Assembly (NCBI GenBank): GCA_002221725.1
Contig: NJFT01000220.1
Span: 1-64,000 of the forward strand
DNA: 64,000 nucleotides
Source of the DNA: Scedosporium boydii
Lineage: Eukaryota; Ascomycota; Sordariomycetes; Microascales; Microascaceae
Direction: 5' to 3'
The notes below the pieces were generated by a model. The model ran no database searches, was not told where the DNA came from, and saw only the letters and a program-made list of their open reading frames with translations. Made by a program: the position numbers and the translations under genes. How positions within the stretch are numbered: the stretch's first letter is position 1; the number at the start of each line of letters is the position of its first letter. This document shows positions 11,703 through 23,462 of this stretch, one piece after another.

Positions 11703-12227
11703 GGTGGACGGTACGGCGGCGGATTATTGGGATATTGGGGGATGGATCACTTCGGAAAGGTGTTGCCCCGTTTATGAAAGGCAGTCGGAGATGAGAGGCG
11801 TCCACGTCGAGCTTGTTCGGCTGCTGCAACGAGCTGTGGTTCTGTTATATTGAGAGGGGCAGGAGCTGACGTCGGTCCTTGACCAGAGCATCCCGTATTG
11901 CTGCTCACAATGGAATCCCAAACCTCCGTCTCCCATGCTGACTCAGCATGCGCCAATATTCAAGCCACCGTAACGATGTGGCTTCAGTGGCTGGTGAATG
12001 TGTGCTGGTCGTCCTGCTCTGGAACATCATGACTAAGGAAAATCTCAAATCTGATGTCCGGTAGAATAGCGGTAAAACCCGGATTATCCCACACGAGCCC
12101 AGAACCCTAGAACTTTTGCATCCCACAGGTCCCGCCAATTTTATCGCTCCGAAGAATAATTCTCGTGATCAGCCCGGCGAGAGAGATACCCATTCTTCAA
12201 CAACGCAATTGAAGAGACACCGCCAGG
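11703..12227. promoter_or_regulatory. Divergent promoter region, vps26 / RPL9
   Basis: 525 bp between two divergent start codons, so both promoters must lie here or overlap it. No unambiguous TATA box or named factor site was identified. Confidence 0.5.
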
Positions 12228-13279
12228 ATGAAGTATATCGAGTCGCAAGAGATCCTCGAGATCCCTGAGGGGGGTAAGTTCGATTCCACTCTACTCTTCA
12301 TCCTCTGCGGCTGTTTTGAAGGGGCAGCTTTCGCTCCTGTCGAAATTGGTCTGCTAACAAGAGATTTTTCGAATACAGTCAAGGTCAACATCAAGTCCAG
12401 GCTAGTTACCGTCGAGGGTCCCCGAGGTACGCTTTCCCCCCCGAAATCGTTTGAATTCTCGCCGATGGATCGATTGATCGAGATTTGAGATGGGAGCAAC
12501 GTTGAAGATGGGAGGGGGTTGCAGCATTGCGGTTGCTGACTGGGAAATCTGGATTACAGGAAAGCTTTCTAAGGATCTGAGCCACATCGCCGTCTCCTTC
12601 ACCAAGCCGAAGCCGAACACCCTCGCCATTCTCATTCACCACGGATCGAGGAAAAATGTTGCCGCTCTCCGAACCGTGAGGACGATCCTCAACAACCTCA
12701 TTATCGGTGTCACCAAGGGCTACCTCTACAAGCTCCGATATGTCTACGCCCATTTCCCTATCAACGTCAATTTGGAGAAGAACAAGGAGACTGGCTGCAC
12801 CGAGGTCGAGATCCGGTATGGAAAACCCATTCGCTAGTTGGCAGGAGCTCCCCCTGTCGATTTGTTTTTCTGGATATGGCTTGTTACGGCGATGAAGGAG
12901 GGTTGTTCCGAGGGCGTTATCGAGTGCTGATTTAGGTGATGTGTAGAAACTTCATTGGCGAGAAGATCGTCCGTCGGGTGACCATGCGCCCCGGCGTCGA
13001 CGTCGAGGTTTCCAAGGCCCAGAAGGACGAGCTTATCCTTAGCGGTAACTCCCTCGAAGACGTCTCTCAGAGTGCGGCGGATATCCAACAGAGCTGCAAG
13101 GTCCGAAACAAGGATATCCGAAAGGTGCGTGAAATGGACAACTCGGGATATATGTGGCCTGGGCACAATCTCTCGTCCAGAGACCCCTCGTTGTGATGGG
13201 TAGAACACTAACTCGCCTGTTTTTACAGTTCCTTGACGGCGTTTACGTGTCGGAGAAGGGTAACATTGTGACTGAGTAA
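12228..13279 (+). CDS. RPL9: 60S ribosomal protein L9 (uL6)
   Basis: Exons 12228..12273, 12379..12426, 12560..12815, 12947..13124, 13229..13279; 192 residues, exactly family length. Start [16 protein letters not shown], then [20 protein letters not shown], the signature [44 protein letters not shown] and the C terminus [14 protein letters not shown]. It binds near the sarcin-ricin loop and stalk base of the large subunit. The gene is unusually intron-dense for its length: four introns of 104-133 nt occupy almost half the locus, a pattern common in fungal ribosomal protein genes. All junctions are GT-AG. Confidence 0.97.
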
Positions 13280-14356
13280 AAGAAAGCAAGGGATTCGGGC
13301 CATGGTTTGTTTCTTTTGCGTTTATGGGTCTCCAGGAGTGAAGAGGGTTCCTCATTGCATTTTTATGTAGCGAAAAAAAGGGGCTACAGAACATTCTAAA
13401 AAATCACCAATGAAGACAAGAATCTTTCATGAAAAGAGTCTACCATGAACTACGTCCCGCAGCGTGTGAATTTGCTGGTCCACGAAATGGCTTATGTACT
13501 TTAATGATAGAATTGAAGATAGCCTTGGGGCATATGCAACCGGTTTCGTCACCGAGCCTCATATTCGCAAAGGGACAATCAATCATTTGCAAGTCATCTC
13601 TTATCCGTTATTGCCTGCTCCATTCCCGGAGATGCACGAGGTATTCAGAGGTTTCCTCCTTAGGGTCATACGCTAGAATTCGGATTGCTGTTTCCCAAGA
13701 GAGTGTAGCCATGGGAGATGAATGCGAAGAGGCGAGGGTCTATGGGGCCGATCCGTCAAGTTCTGTTTCTGGTTCTTAAAGACTCCCATGTTTGGTCAAG
13801 GTACCTACCTACCTTTATGATATGGGACAATATTAGGTCACGATGGCATGCGCAATCGATCCTAGATTGTACATCTCGATCGACGTCGAACCAAGTAAAC
13901 GTTAGAGTTAATTCTCAGAGATCTCATTCATTTATTATTCTTTTAATACGTCTTGCCTGATTGTGGCATTTCCATCCTAATTCATCCATGCCTCTCTGTC
14001 ATTAGCTAGCATCTCGTTCAAACATCATCGTATAATAAACGTGTGTATCCTGTTACCAAACGCCGTTTCCATGGAACATGTGGGCTCAATAAAAAAAAAA
14101 AAAAAAATGATGTAAAAGGAACGCAAAAGCCTCAAGTGAAATGTGCGATATGTACGGGTAGTGAATAAAGGGGGGCTGTGGGGAGGGCTCAGGAGAGCGC
14201 AGGGCTCCTGGCAATGTTTGTGCTGAAAAATACTCTTAGAGAGCGGAGTAGAAAGTGACGGCCATGGTGGAGGTGGTTTAACGTCAATCTCCTCAGATAT
14301 ACAGAGTTAGAAAAGGGGAGTAAGTTTTTTTAAGGGAAAAGCACGAAGGGAGGAGG
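13280..14356. other. Intergenic region with A17 tract
   Basis: Convergent 3' spacer between RPL9 and the orphan membrane protein. It contains an A17 run near 14091-14107, directly after CAAT, and no supported gene. Confidence 0.6.
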
Positions 14357-15609
14357 CTAGTGAGCCGAGCTTCTCCTACTCGTCCTTCCCGTGTGGCGAG
14401 TACGCTCGGTGTAGTGTGAGCGGTGGGAAGAGCGGTGACTGCGGTGAGTGCGGCTGCTTGGGTGTTTCGACCCTCCGGCGCTTGAGCTGCCTACTAGAAA
14501 TGTTAGATGAGTTTGGATTCTCCAAGTTGTGTTCCATCCTGCAGGGGAAAAAACTTACTTGGACTCGAGTCGGTGTAGCTGTAGGTGTACGAATCGGTAT
14601 ACATGGTGGGCGTACGCCTCGACGGAGGCTTCTTATCCTTCTTGATATTCAGAAGCGCAAGCAGTGTAGCCGCAGCCGCGCCAATGCCGAGCCATTTACC
14701 ACCACTCGACTTCTTCTTCTCACTGCGCCTGGGGCTCGTGGAGCTACCGTACCAGGAGCTATGCGTGCCTCGCTTGGTGAAGTAACTCGAGGGCGCATGG
14801 CTACTAGTGTAGCGCTCCTCAACAATCTCCTCTCGCGTCCGCTCCTTCTTCTTCTTCTTCCCACCAAAGATGGCACCGAGGATACCCTTGGCGATGCAGC
14901 AGAAGCACAGGAGGAAGAGAAGACCGATGCCAGCGAGAGCGCCAATAACGATACCGGCAATAGCGCCACCACTGAGGCTGGAGCCGCCGTCTTCTTGCGG
15001 CTCCTGGCCCGAGACGAAGGTCTGGCTAGGAGCTGCACTTCCGGTTCCAGTGACCCGGAATGGTGCAGAAAATAAGGTCGTCACTTGGCCGTTCGTGGTG
15101 ACGATGGTACCCGCGCCACCTCCTCCACCACCTCCACCTCCGCCGATACCACCCTCGTAACCGGGCTTCGGTCGGCACTGGCCCTCAACGGCACATTCCT
15201 GCCACCAGTCGCAACACACCCATCCGCACGGGGTCCAGTCGCTACTTTGCGGTACGCAAGGCACGGATTCGTCGACGGGAGTAGCAGCAGCGGCAGGCAA
15301 ATCGCTCGTTATAGTGCTGGTGTAAGTCTTGGTTTCGGTCCAGGTCGTCGTGTAAAGGCCCTGGCCGCCGACGCACATGGCAATGGCGCCTTCGGTGGTG
15401 CAAGAGGTTCCCGCTTCGCAACAATACCGATTGTCGGCTCCACAGTATTGCGCACAGGCGCGAGGCATGAGAAACGAGTAGCCGGCATCATGGAGGTCGT
15501 CGCGGGGATAAGGAACGGCTTGGACGGATTGAGTGGAGTGAAGGAGAATGAGGAACAAGGCTGAGAGGATCGTGGGCTTTCCTTGCCGTGTCGGACTGAA
15601 GCTTCTCAT
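14357..15609 (-). CDS. Orphan Cys-rich type I membrane protein
   Basis: Exons 15609..14559 and 14493..14357 (395 residues), or 14490..14357 with the alternative acceptor (394). I do not recognise the family. Start MRSFSPTRQG was chosen because a signal peptide follows (hydrophobic 13-24, cut near AVPYP). The outside has two cysteine clusters: C52..C79 including a CC pair, and C118..C145 with CGWVCCDWWQEC. A Gly-only linker (about 154-166) and Thr/Ser-rich stretches follow. A strong transmembrane segment spans 215-240, ending LLFLLCFCC. The cytoplasmic side begins with KKKKKER and contains a second hydrophobic stretch (about 305-322), then Tyr/Ser-rich repeats and a basic Ser/Arg/His-rich end. 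The layout suggests a cell-surface or wall-contacting anchor, perhaps a sensor; this is inference. Confidence 0.75.
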
Positions 15610-18390
15610 TTTGTATGTAGCTCCGCCTCGAGGTCGCACCCTCTCCTCGAACAAAGAAAAAAAGACAAAAAAAGAAGAGCTCGGTAAAGAACTCGATGCC
15701 GAAATTGTTTTATGAAGCTGTTCGCAGCTCAGATTAGAGGCTCAATTCGCCTCACCTCTTACACGCAAGGCAAGGGTGGTGCGAGTCGACAAACGCGGGG
15801 ATGAGGTTGATTGATCAAGTTGAGCAATGATTTGATGTTGTGTATCGGTGGTGTTGTGTGGGCTCACGCCCGGCCTCTGGCCACTTTCGTCCGTTTCCTT
15901 GGCCACCTCTTTCCAATTGCCAATTGTCTGATTGCTTGAACCGGGGATTTCTTCGTAATTTTTTTCTTTCTTTCCGACCTTTTTGGCGGTGGACTTGTTG
16001 GGGCAGTCGCGACCAAGTTCCCGAGGATTGGAAATAAACTTGCTTCGACTTATATGCTGAGACAGGCGTGCTTTGCTCCAAGTCCTGAGCGAGACAGGAC
16101 TAAGAGAAAACGCAGGAACGAGTCTCAAAATGGAGGAGACAATTTTAAATAGTACCGGAGAGACAAAATGATGGATAATGAGAATCAGTATCGGTACAGC
16201 TGCAACCCAAGAAAAAAAATATCAAGAAAAGAGAGAGGGAGAGCGTGGGTGGTGTGTGAGATCAAGCTGCAGAGAGAGCGAGGTATTATAACGTCTTCGT
16301 ATTATACCAAACAAAAAGTGGCAGCGCATCTCGCATCGTGCAGACTGACGAGGGTGACTTGGGCGACTTTGACCGACTTTGGCCAATGCGGAGGAAGAAC
16401 CTGGAATTCTTTGCGCTACCAACCACCTCGTGGAGACTGCTGCGACCACCACCAACCTCGCCGATTTTTTCTGACACTTCTGACTTGCCAGCACCAGCGC
16501 ACCCAGTCAGCGATGTTACCCATTGATCAAATCAAATTCCCCTCCCTGCCTTTCAGGATTGATATCCATACCGGTTGCAAGTGGATTAGCAATCCTGAAA
16601 TCTCGTCTAGAATTTGTGGTTAAAAATTTTGCTACAAAATTTTTTTTTCTTTCTCTTTGCTCGAGTCATCAACGTAGAGATTGGCGGGCACCCATGCAAG
16701 ATGCCTGGGGTCCGCTGTCAGTACCTGTGCAGTAGTGGTGCCTGGATATGCTGGCTGTCACAACGCCCCGTCGGGCGCCCCATTTTAGGCTCCTGGTTCC
16801 TGAGTTTGGGCGCACATACAGCACACTGGTGCGATGAGGCACTGGCTTGGGCGGTTCGCATTGATCCACCCATACCTTAGTACCTTGGGAGAGGATTGAT
16901 GTTGTCTTTGATCAAGTTCTTTCTTCAACACCCGCACCCCGCACCACATGGAATGGCGGTGGGAATCCAGCAGAGATTTGGAGCAGCACCGAGAGATCCG
17001 TATTGTCCATACCCGTCAATGTGGCATCGTATCAGGATGCTCGCCTCCCCAAACGGCAGTCCGTTGATACCGTTGCCGCCGACACGTACACTAATACAGG
17101 TCCGAAGTTCCGCGGCCTGCCCAAGCCGGAAACGTCAATACGATGATGAGTTGTTCAGGCTCATGCTCCTCTTAGCACTTCCACATACGAAGTATGTTCC
17201 TCATCCAGCCCCACCCACAGTCTCATGCTCTCATGCCAGATCCGGCCTTCGTATGTGTGTGTGAGTACAACGCCCTCGCATTAGACTATCTTCGTGTTTC
17301 TTTTTCATCGTCTTTTTATTTCATCCTTCGAAGACTCCCGGGCCAGCCCTTCGGATGACTGGACAGAGACCAAGCCCTACATGCATCGGTTATGCGGGAC
17401 CGGGGTAGGCGTAAGGCGGAAGACGTAAGACTCGCGGGAAGCTACTCTTGATGGCTGCAAGACACCCGGCGATGTGGTGCAACAAGTGAGACACTTCAGC
17501 GGGTTGCACACCAAGTCGCAAACAGGCTTTCACGATTGAGTAACTAAGAATTAGCCATGCACATGATGACGTACGCTATAGCCATCAGCTGGCTTATCAG
17601 CATGGCGAGGGAGATATATGCTCGAGCTCTTCGAGGACGAGGCTCTGACCCGGGGACCTTGCTCCCAACCCGTGATCTTATCTACCAGGGAGAGATGCCA
17701 CATGACCGCACTCGAGGAAATATTGACGCCTAGGTCTGATAGAAACAAGATGCCACCTACAAAGAAGGCTGTTTCTTAGTTTCTACATATTGGCTTTTGT
17801 GTGAACCCCTTAAATAGGGATTTGACAATCCAGTCAAGTCTAGCTCGTTATACCTCGGAGGCGGTAAGCTCCTGAGAGTCATTCTGAGACTACAGTCAGG
17901 CCGATTTGCTGGAGAAGACAATGAAGGGAGCTTGGGCGATATTCTTAGCCCCCACTTCAACGAAAAACGAGGGCTGTCATAGACCCAAGCCGGGACTGCG
18001 AACAGCTGGCGAACACTCGAGAATCTCTCGCTCCCTCCTCCAATCAGATCTCGACCAGCCCGGTCAAGCTCTGTCTGTGCTCTGTGCTCAGTGCTCAGTG
18101 CTCATGCTCCTGCCTGCGACGTCAACCAAGCTCCCCTGCGCCATCGCCAACTTCCATCATCCATTTCTCCATTTGTCGTAGAACTCTTCTTCGTCCCCAA
18201 GCTCCAGCAGCAGCAACCCCAGCCATCGACAAGACGGCTTGTCGCTTGGTACCTGCAGGTTGTAACTCTCACACCTTACAGTCTCTTCTCGACAGCGCTT
18301 GTCTCGGTCTTTCTCCTATTAAGGAGAGGGAGCCGTTATTATTTCCCGCCTATATCTGGCTTAATCCCCCATCTATCCATCAACGGCACA
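15610..18390. other. Long intergenic region, divergent promoters
   Basis: 2.8 kb between the orphan membrane gene (minus) and VMA13 (plus). No supported coding region. A tandem TGCTCAG-like stretch lies near 18078-18105 in the VMA13 leader. A weak tRNA-like patch near 17630-17720 was examined and rejected. Confidence 0.55.
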
Positions 18391-20118
18391 ATGTCGCTCG
18401 AGGCCCCCACATACCTGGCCTCGCTCCAGAATAACATCCGGCAACGGCCGATTCCCTGGGATGGCGCTGTAAGGTCCGGACTCGTTACCGATAGTCAGCT
18501 TGCCTTGATTCGCGCTCTCGATCGCGCCAAGAAGACCGAGTTGAAGAAATCTATCATCGAAAATGATCTTGATGGCTATACTGCGTTGTGGGTCGGCGAT
18601 AAGGCGGCCTCGCGGCTGAGCGTCCTCGAGTCGGCAGCGAAACAACCAGCCATTATACAATATCTCCTTGTGCTCCTTGGTGACCTTATAGAGTGTAGGT
18701 TCATTCGATGTGTTATGCTACCCCTCCCACCCCACCACGTGCAAAATACACCCATCGATCAATCGACATCAGCTTCGTATCTCAATCTCACGTGGCAGCC
18801 GCTATCACACTTCCTTGAGGCCACGACTATTGAGCTAAAGCAAGATTGTTGACTCAGCCTTACACCGTTCCCTGCTAACACCACTCTTCTTTTCCCATCT
18901 TCAGGTGCTCCTACTTTAGCAAAGAGCCTCCTTCTCTCGGATGACCCATATCGAAGCCTCCGGCCACTTCTTCTACATTCAAAGACCCTAGACGATCCCA
19001 TCCCTCTTCTCGCATCGAAAGTCATAACCGGAATCATGGCAGCTGCTCGTGACGGATCCGCTGCCACCAGACAAGCGCTTCCCGAGACCCTAAGCTACCT
19101 TTCCGAGCTTGTCGAGAGCAACGATGCCCCGAAGCAAGATATCGCCATCCAACAATTCTCCGCTATTCTCTACTCGCGTCAGACCCGCCGTCAGTTTTGG
19201 GACCAGCGGAACGAGACCGTTAGGCCCATGATAGATATTCTCCGGTCGGCTGCCGGCGTTGGGTCCCAGAGCTCGACCTCAAGCTTGTGGAGCGGCAGTA
19301 CCACTCTCCGCCCCGCGACAGACGCCCAGCTAAGCGGCGGCGTTGGCTTACAACTATTATATCACGTCCTGCTCGTGTTGTGGCAGCTGAGCTTTGACTC
19401 CTCCGAGATTGGCGATGCCTTAAACGAGTATGCCTCTTCCTATGATGCGAATATAGCTTCGTTGCGCGGTATAATATCTAACCATTTCCTTGACTGCAGT
19501 GAATATGACATCGTCATCCTATATACTCAGCTTCTGCGGGTTTCTCCTAAGGAGAAGACCTCTCGACTCATTATTGCCACACTCTGGAATCTGCTCGAAA
19601 AGAACCAAAGATCCCTGCTTCCGACAGCCGTCCTCGCGAGGCTCCCCAGTCTACTTGATAACTTAACCGGTCGCCACTTCACCGATCGCGATCTCCTAGA
19701 AGACCTCTCCTCGCTCAAGGAGCTCCTCGAAGACTATACTAGGACTAAGACTACCTTCGACGAATACGTAGCAGAGGTCAACTCCGGCCATCTTCGCTGG
19801 TCGCCACCCCATAGGAACGCAATGTTTTGGGCCGAGAACGCCAGAAAGATCCTCGAATACGAGAACGGGTCACTTCCTAAGAAGCTCAAGGATATCATGA
19901 ACAGGTCGTGGGACCAGGACAAGGCTGTGCTTGCTATTGCCTGCAACGATATTGGTTGGCTTGTGCGGGAGGCGCCCGAAAAGAGGCATCAACTTGAGAG
20001 GCTAGGTCTGAAGAAGCGCGTTATGGAGCTTATGGATGAGACTGATGAGAACGTCAGGTGGGAGAGCTTGAGGGCACTTGGAGGCTGGTTGAAGTATAGC
20101 TTTGAGAGCAGCAAGTAA
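18391..20118 (+). CDS. vma13: V-type proton ATPase subunit H (Vma13)
   Basis: Exons 18391..18694 and 18905..20118; 505 residues (yeast Vma13 is 478). The N terminus MSLEAPTYLASLQNNIRQR and the helical-repeat body (QFSAILYSRQTRRQFWDQR, LQLLYHVLLVLWQLSFD) match. The C-terminal domain is diagnostic: SPPHRNAMFWAENARK, ACNDIGWLVREAPEKRH and RVMELMDETDENVRWESL. Subunit H links the V1 and Vo sectors of the vacuolar proton pump and silences ATP hydrolysis of free V1. The 210-nt intron has donor GTAGGT and acceptor TTCAG, is phase 1, and contains stops in all continuing frames. A CT- and GCTC-rich leader precedes the start. Confidence 0.93.
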
Positions 20119-20881
20119 GCCGTCGAGGACACAGGCTACGTACGAGGTATAGAAAGGAGAGTCTTGGGTCCTTCAGACTAGGTCGGGTGGTACGCAGTTC
20201 TCGGACTATTTTTCTGTTTTCTCTTATTCTCTTTTTCCTTTTTATTTGGTATTCCATAGCCATGAGGCGGCGGTATTGGGTACGCGGGAATACGTGAAAC
20301 TAGAGCTCCTTCATTTACAGGAATTCACCTGCAGTCTTGGAGCTTCAAAAATCAATTTGATTTCTGTAATCTGATTTTAAAAATCTTGCTCATGGACCGC
20401 CCTTAGTCAAGAGCGAGCGGAGGGGATTATATTGCCTGCTTGGCTGAAGACGTCTAACATCTAGGAATGGATCAGCGAGCCCAGCGTCGGGTTCTGAGTG
20501 AGGTATCGATCTAGTTGAAATCTAAGTTGAAGTTTATCAAGTGCACTTTAGTACGAAAAGCGAATTTATCACTGTATCGGGTTCTGGCGGAGCCGAACAT
20601 CGGCAACGATTAGAGTCACCGAATGATATGACGCTAAATTCCCCGATTCAAGCCGACGACGATGGATTGATCTAGACTCTTTCTGGGGTCAATCCATAAT
20701 TTCAACGAGTGGCTCGCGGAATCCAATTCAATTCGTCTTTTCTACGATCCCCCACTCCATCGCGCTTGGAATTCTCGTGGACCTCCGGCGGACACATTAC
20801 ATATTCTTCCTCGACAACCATCCTCAACCAAACCTCGCATAGCTCCTCCGTTGACCTCGGCCCCAGTTCACCCCCCCAAAA
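20119..20881. other. Intergenic region, VMA13 to GCV1
   Basis: 763 bp with no coding potential recognised; ends in a C-rich leader in front of GCV1. Confidence 0.6.
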
Positions 20882-22174
20882 ATGAAGAGATTACGCACCG
20901 CCCTGAAGCCATTGAGGCAACACACCGCCCTCCCAACCTCGAAGCCCGTCTCCTCGGCACGATGGTCGTCCTCGTCCTCCTCGGAAATCAAGAAGACCCC
21001 CCTCTACGACTTCCACGTGGCGCAGGGCGCCAAGATGGTCCCTTTCGCGGGGTACTCGATGCCCGTGCAATACTCTAGCCTCAGCGTCGGCGACTCTCAC
21101 AAGTTCACGCGGACCAAGGCCAGCCTTTTCGACGTGAGCCACATGGTGCAGCATACGTTTACGGGGCCCGCCGCGGTGGAGGCTCTCGAGCGGATGACGC
21201 CGGTCGAGACGGGCGCCATCGGCGAGATGCAGTCGAGGTTGAGCACCCTGCTGTGGCCGACGGGAGGCATCGTCGATGACCTTATGATTACGAGGTTGTC
21301 GGGCGACAAGTTTTACGTCGTGTCGAACGCCGGGTGCCGCGAGAAGGACTTGAAGTTTATTGGGGAGCAGCTTCAGGGCATGGGCATCTCGGCCAAGGAC
21401 GTCTGGCGCGTCGAGGAAAATGTTGGGCTTGTCGCGTTGCAAGGACCTGAGAGCGAGGGTATTTTGAAGGAGATTATTGAGGGAGTGGATCTCTCCAAGC
21501 TCTACTTTGGACACTCGACTTATGCCCAGCTCAGACTAGCAGACGGCTCGAAGTCGCGGGAAGTCCTGATCGGCCGTGGAGGCTACACCGGCGAGGACGG
21601 CTTTGAGATATCGCTTATCCTCCCCGACGGAGAGGGAAGCCCCGTCAAGGAGCTCACCGCCATAACCGAGACCCTCCTCTCGGTCGCAGGCCCCGAGCGG
21701 CTACAGCTCGCCGGCCTCGGCGCCCGAGACAGTCTCCGCCTCGAGGCCGGCATGTGTCTGTACGGCCACGACCTAGACGACACGACGACGCCCGTAGAGG
21801 CCGGTCTCTCCTGGATCATCTCACCCGAACGTCGCAAGTCCGGCGGCTTCAACGGAGCCGAGACGATCCTCCCGCAGCTCGTGCCCAAGTCCAAGGGTGG
21901 ACAGGGCGTTGAGAGGCGACGCATTGGGCTCATCGTCAACGGTGCGCCTGCGCGAGAGGGTGCCGAGATCCACTCGAAGGAGGGCGAGAAGATTGGCGTT
22001 GTTACGAGCGGCTCGCCGAGTCCCTCGCTGGGCAAGAACATCGCCATGGGGTACATCAAGGATGGGTTCCAGAAGTCGGGGACTGAGGTTGATGTGCTTG
22101 TGAGGGGACGAAAGCGGAGCGCGACGGTGAGCAAGATGCCTTTCGTGCCCACCCACTATTACAAGGGCGAGTAG
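20882..22174 (+). CDS. gcv1: Aminomethyltransferase, glycine cleavage T-protein, mitochondrial
   Basis: Single exon, 430 residues. The first about 35 residues are Arg/Ser/Thr/Ala-rich and lack acidic residues (MKRLRTALKPLRQHTALPTS), a mitochondrial presequence. The mature part has the family landmarks KTPLYDFHVAQGAKMVPFAG, SLFDVSHMVQ, LMITRLSGDKFYVVSNAGC, GLVALQGPES, RGGYTGEDGFEISL, LGARDSLRLEAGMCLYGHD and the C-terminal KMPFVPTHYYKG. It transfers the aminomethyl carbon from the H-protein lipoyl arm to tetrahydrofolate, releasing ammonia, in the mitochondrial glycine decarboxylase complex. The gene is rich in G/C at third positions, which explains the long antisense frames across it. Confidence 0.97.
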   Translation: MKRLRTALKPLRQHTALPTSKPVSSARWSSSSSSEIKKTPLYDFHVAQGAKMVPFAGYSMPVQYSSLSVGDSHKFTRTKASLFDVSHMVQHTFTGPAAVEALERMTPVETGAIGEMQSRLSTLLWPTGGIVDDLMITRLSGDKFYVVSNAGCREKDLKFIGEQLQGMGISAKDVWRVEENVGLVALQGPESEGILKEIIEGVDLSKLYFGHSTYAQLRLADGSKSREVLIGRGGYTGEDGFEISLILPDGEGSPVKELTAITETLLSVAGPERLQLAGLGARDSLRLEAGMCLYGHDLDDTTTPVEAGLSWIISPERRKSGGFNGAETILPQLVPKSKGGQGVERRRIGLIVNGAPAREGAEIHSKEGEKIGVVTSGSPSPSLGKNIAMGYIKDGFQKSGTEVDVLVRGRKRSATVSKMPFVPTHYYKGE

Positions 22175-23247
22175 GCGGCCACACGGCTCTGGGGGATGGG
22201 GAATAGAATAAGATGGATATATGTACGAGGGAAGTAGACGGCATCCTATAAGCTTCTTGGGGAAACTGAGTTGAGGGAAAAACAAATTCAACATTCATTA
22301 CTGCGTAGCTAGAGTTAGGGAATTAGTTCAACTTAATTTCGAAGAGCAGCTCATGGTCTGCCGGTTCATCTACAAGGTCCTCCGAGTAATCCAATCCAGA
22401 CATCGAAAAGAACACCAGCATTTGAAAAAGGTCACGAGAGAGAAGGCAGATGTCACCGTCACTACCATGGGAAGCCGTCACAAGAAAAAAAAGGATAAGC
22501 TACGACTTCCCTCAAACCGACGGGATGCTGTAATCTAGCACTCCAATTTCCCCTAGCACAAGGCCCGGTTTGGAACCGGGTATGGAAAATTCCTTAGTGA
22601 AGGGTCGAGGTTCGGAGCTTTGGAGGCCCTGAACCCGTAGACTTGGGTGCGTGTATCGTGGGGAAGAAAAGATTCATTTGGAGGGCCAAGAAAATTTGCT
22701 GCGATTTGATGCGTCGTTGTTATGGATGACTAAACAATTGATTGCGCTTTACGAAGTACTGTTGGACTTGACTTGTGCACCCATCCGCTGTGCTGTTTTC
22801 TGTTTAGACAAAGGGCATCGAGTTGGACATTCTGGTTTGTTCCATTTGTATTGGAAACAATCTTTTAAATTTGTGCCCTTGTTTATCAAAATTGATACTC
22901 TTCGTCTAATGTCCTCAATTTCTCGATGGGAGCAGAAGATACAATCAACCCGTCTGAATTATGACACTCATCGTTGGAGTGGGGGTTGCAAGGTTCTGGA
23001 TTCAGTGTAAATGCCATCATCTCCGGCCTTTAGTTGCGGATATTCGATGAGAGTACGGCTCACCACTGTACATCAATTCAGTTCCGGAGTTCGTTGGTAT
23101 GTCTTCGAATGTTTGCCTGGGTGGTCTTGCTTGTTTGCGTGAGGGCTTCGTTTAAGCCGACAGTTTCCTGCTTGATAAGTTTCGGACAAGGTGAATTTAT
23201 GGGGATATGTTGCGAAACAACCGCAATAAAAGAAGAGGAAGAGGGGC
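22175..23247. other. Intergenic region upstream of the purine tract
   Basis: GCV1 3' flank followed by AT-richer DNA with only chance frames. No RNA gene found before the purine-rich tract. Confidence 0.55.
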
Positions 23248-23303
23248 AAGAGAGAAAGGAAAAGAAAAAAAAGAGAAGAAGAAGAAGAAAAAAAAAAAAA
23301 AAA
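23248..23303 (+). repeat. Homopurine tract ending in A16
   Basis: 56 uninterrupted purines on the plus strand, moving from GA-rich through (GAA)n to a run of 16 A. A single C at 23247 separates it from another 20 purines. Such tracts are length-variable and can form triplex DNA. It lies downstream of the minus-strand tRNA gene. Confidence 0.8.
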
Positions 23304-23380
23304 TCAGAGGATAGAGGGCAAAGCAAGGAGTCATCGACCACAGGTACAGAGACAAAAACAACAAAAAAAGAAGATTGAAG

Positions 23381-23462
23381 CTCCGATGCGGGGAATCGAA
23401 CCCCGGCCCCTGCGGTGCCTTTCGTTGAAAGCGCAGTATACTAACCACTATACTACATCGGA
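23381..23462 (-). tRNA. tRNA-Glu (anticodon UUC) with 10-nt intron
   Basis: Reading the minus strand from 23462: acceptor stem TCCGATG pairs with CATCGGA (23388..23382) plus discriminator G at 23381. D-arm, anticodon stem CTGCG/CGCAG, and T-arm GGGGTTCGATTCCCC (a perfect B box) follow. The anticodon is TTC (23429..23427). Between position 37 and 38 there is a 10-nt insertion, 23425..23416, at the canonical nuclear tRNA intron site; removing it gives a 72-nt tRNA. Downstream on the minus strand (23370-23360) a T-run provides a polymerase III terminator. All arms fold, and the body matches tRNA-Glu. Confidence 0.93.

Noticed and set aside
14416..15564. Plus-strand frames over the orphan membrane gene
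   Set aside because: The minus-strand frame has a signal peptide, membrane segment and valid splice; the plus frames are its shadows.
17620..17730. tRNA-like patch on the minus strand
   Set aside because: A GGGTCAGAGCC word resembles a B box, but no acceptor stem or anticodon arm folds around it.
20891..22294. Several long minus-strand frames over GCV1
   Set aside because: Same cause: antisense shadows of a GC-rich coding exon, low-complexity composition, no homology signs.
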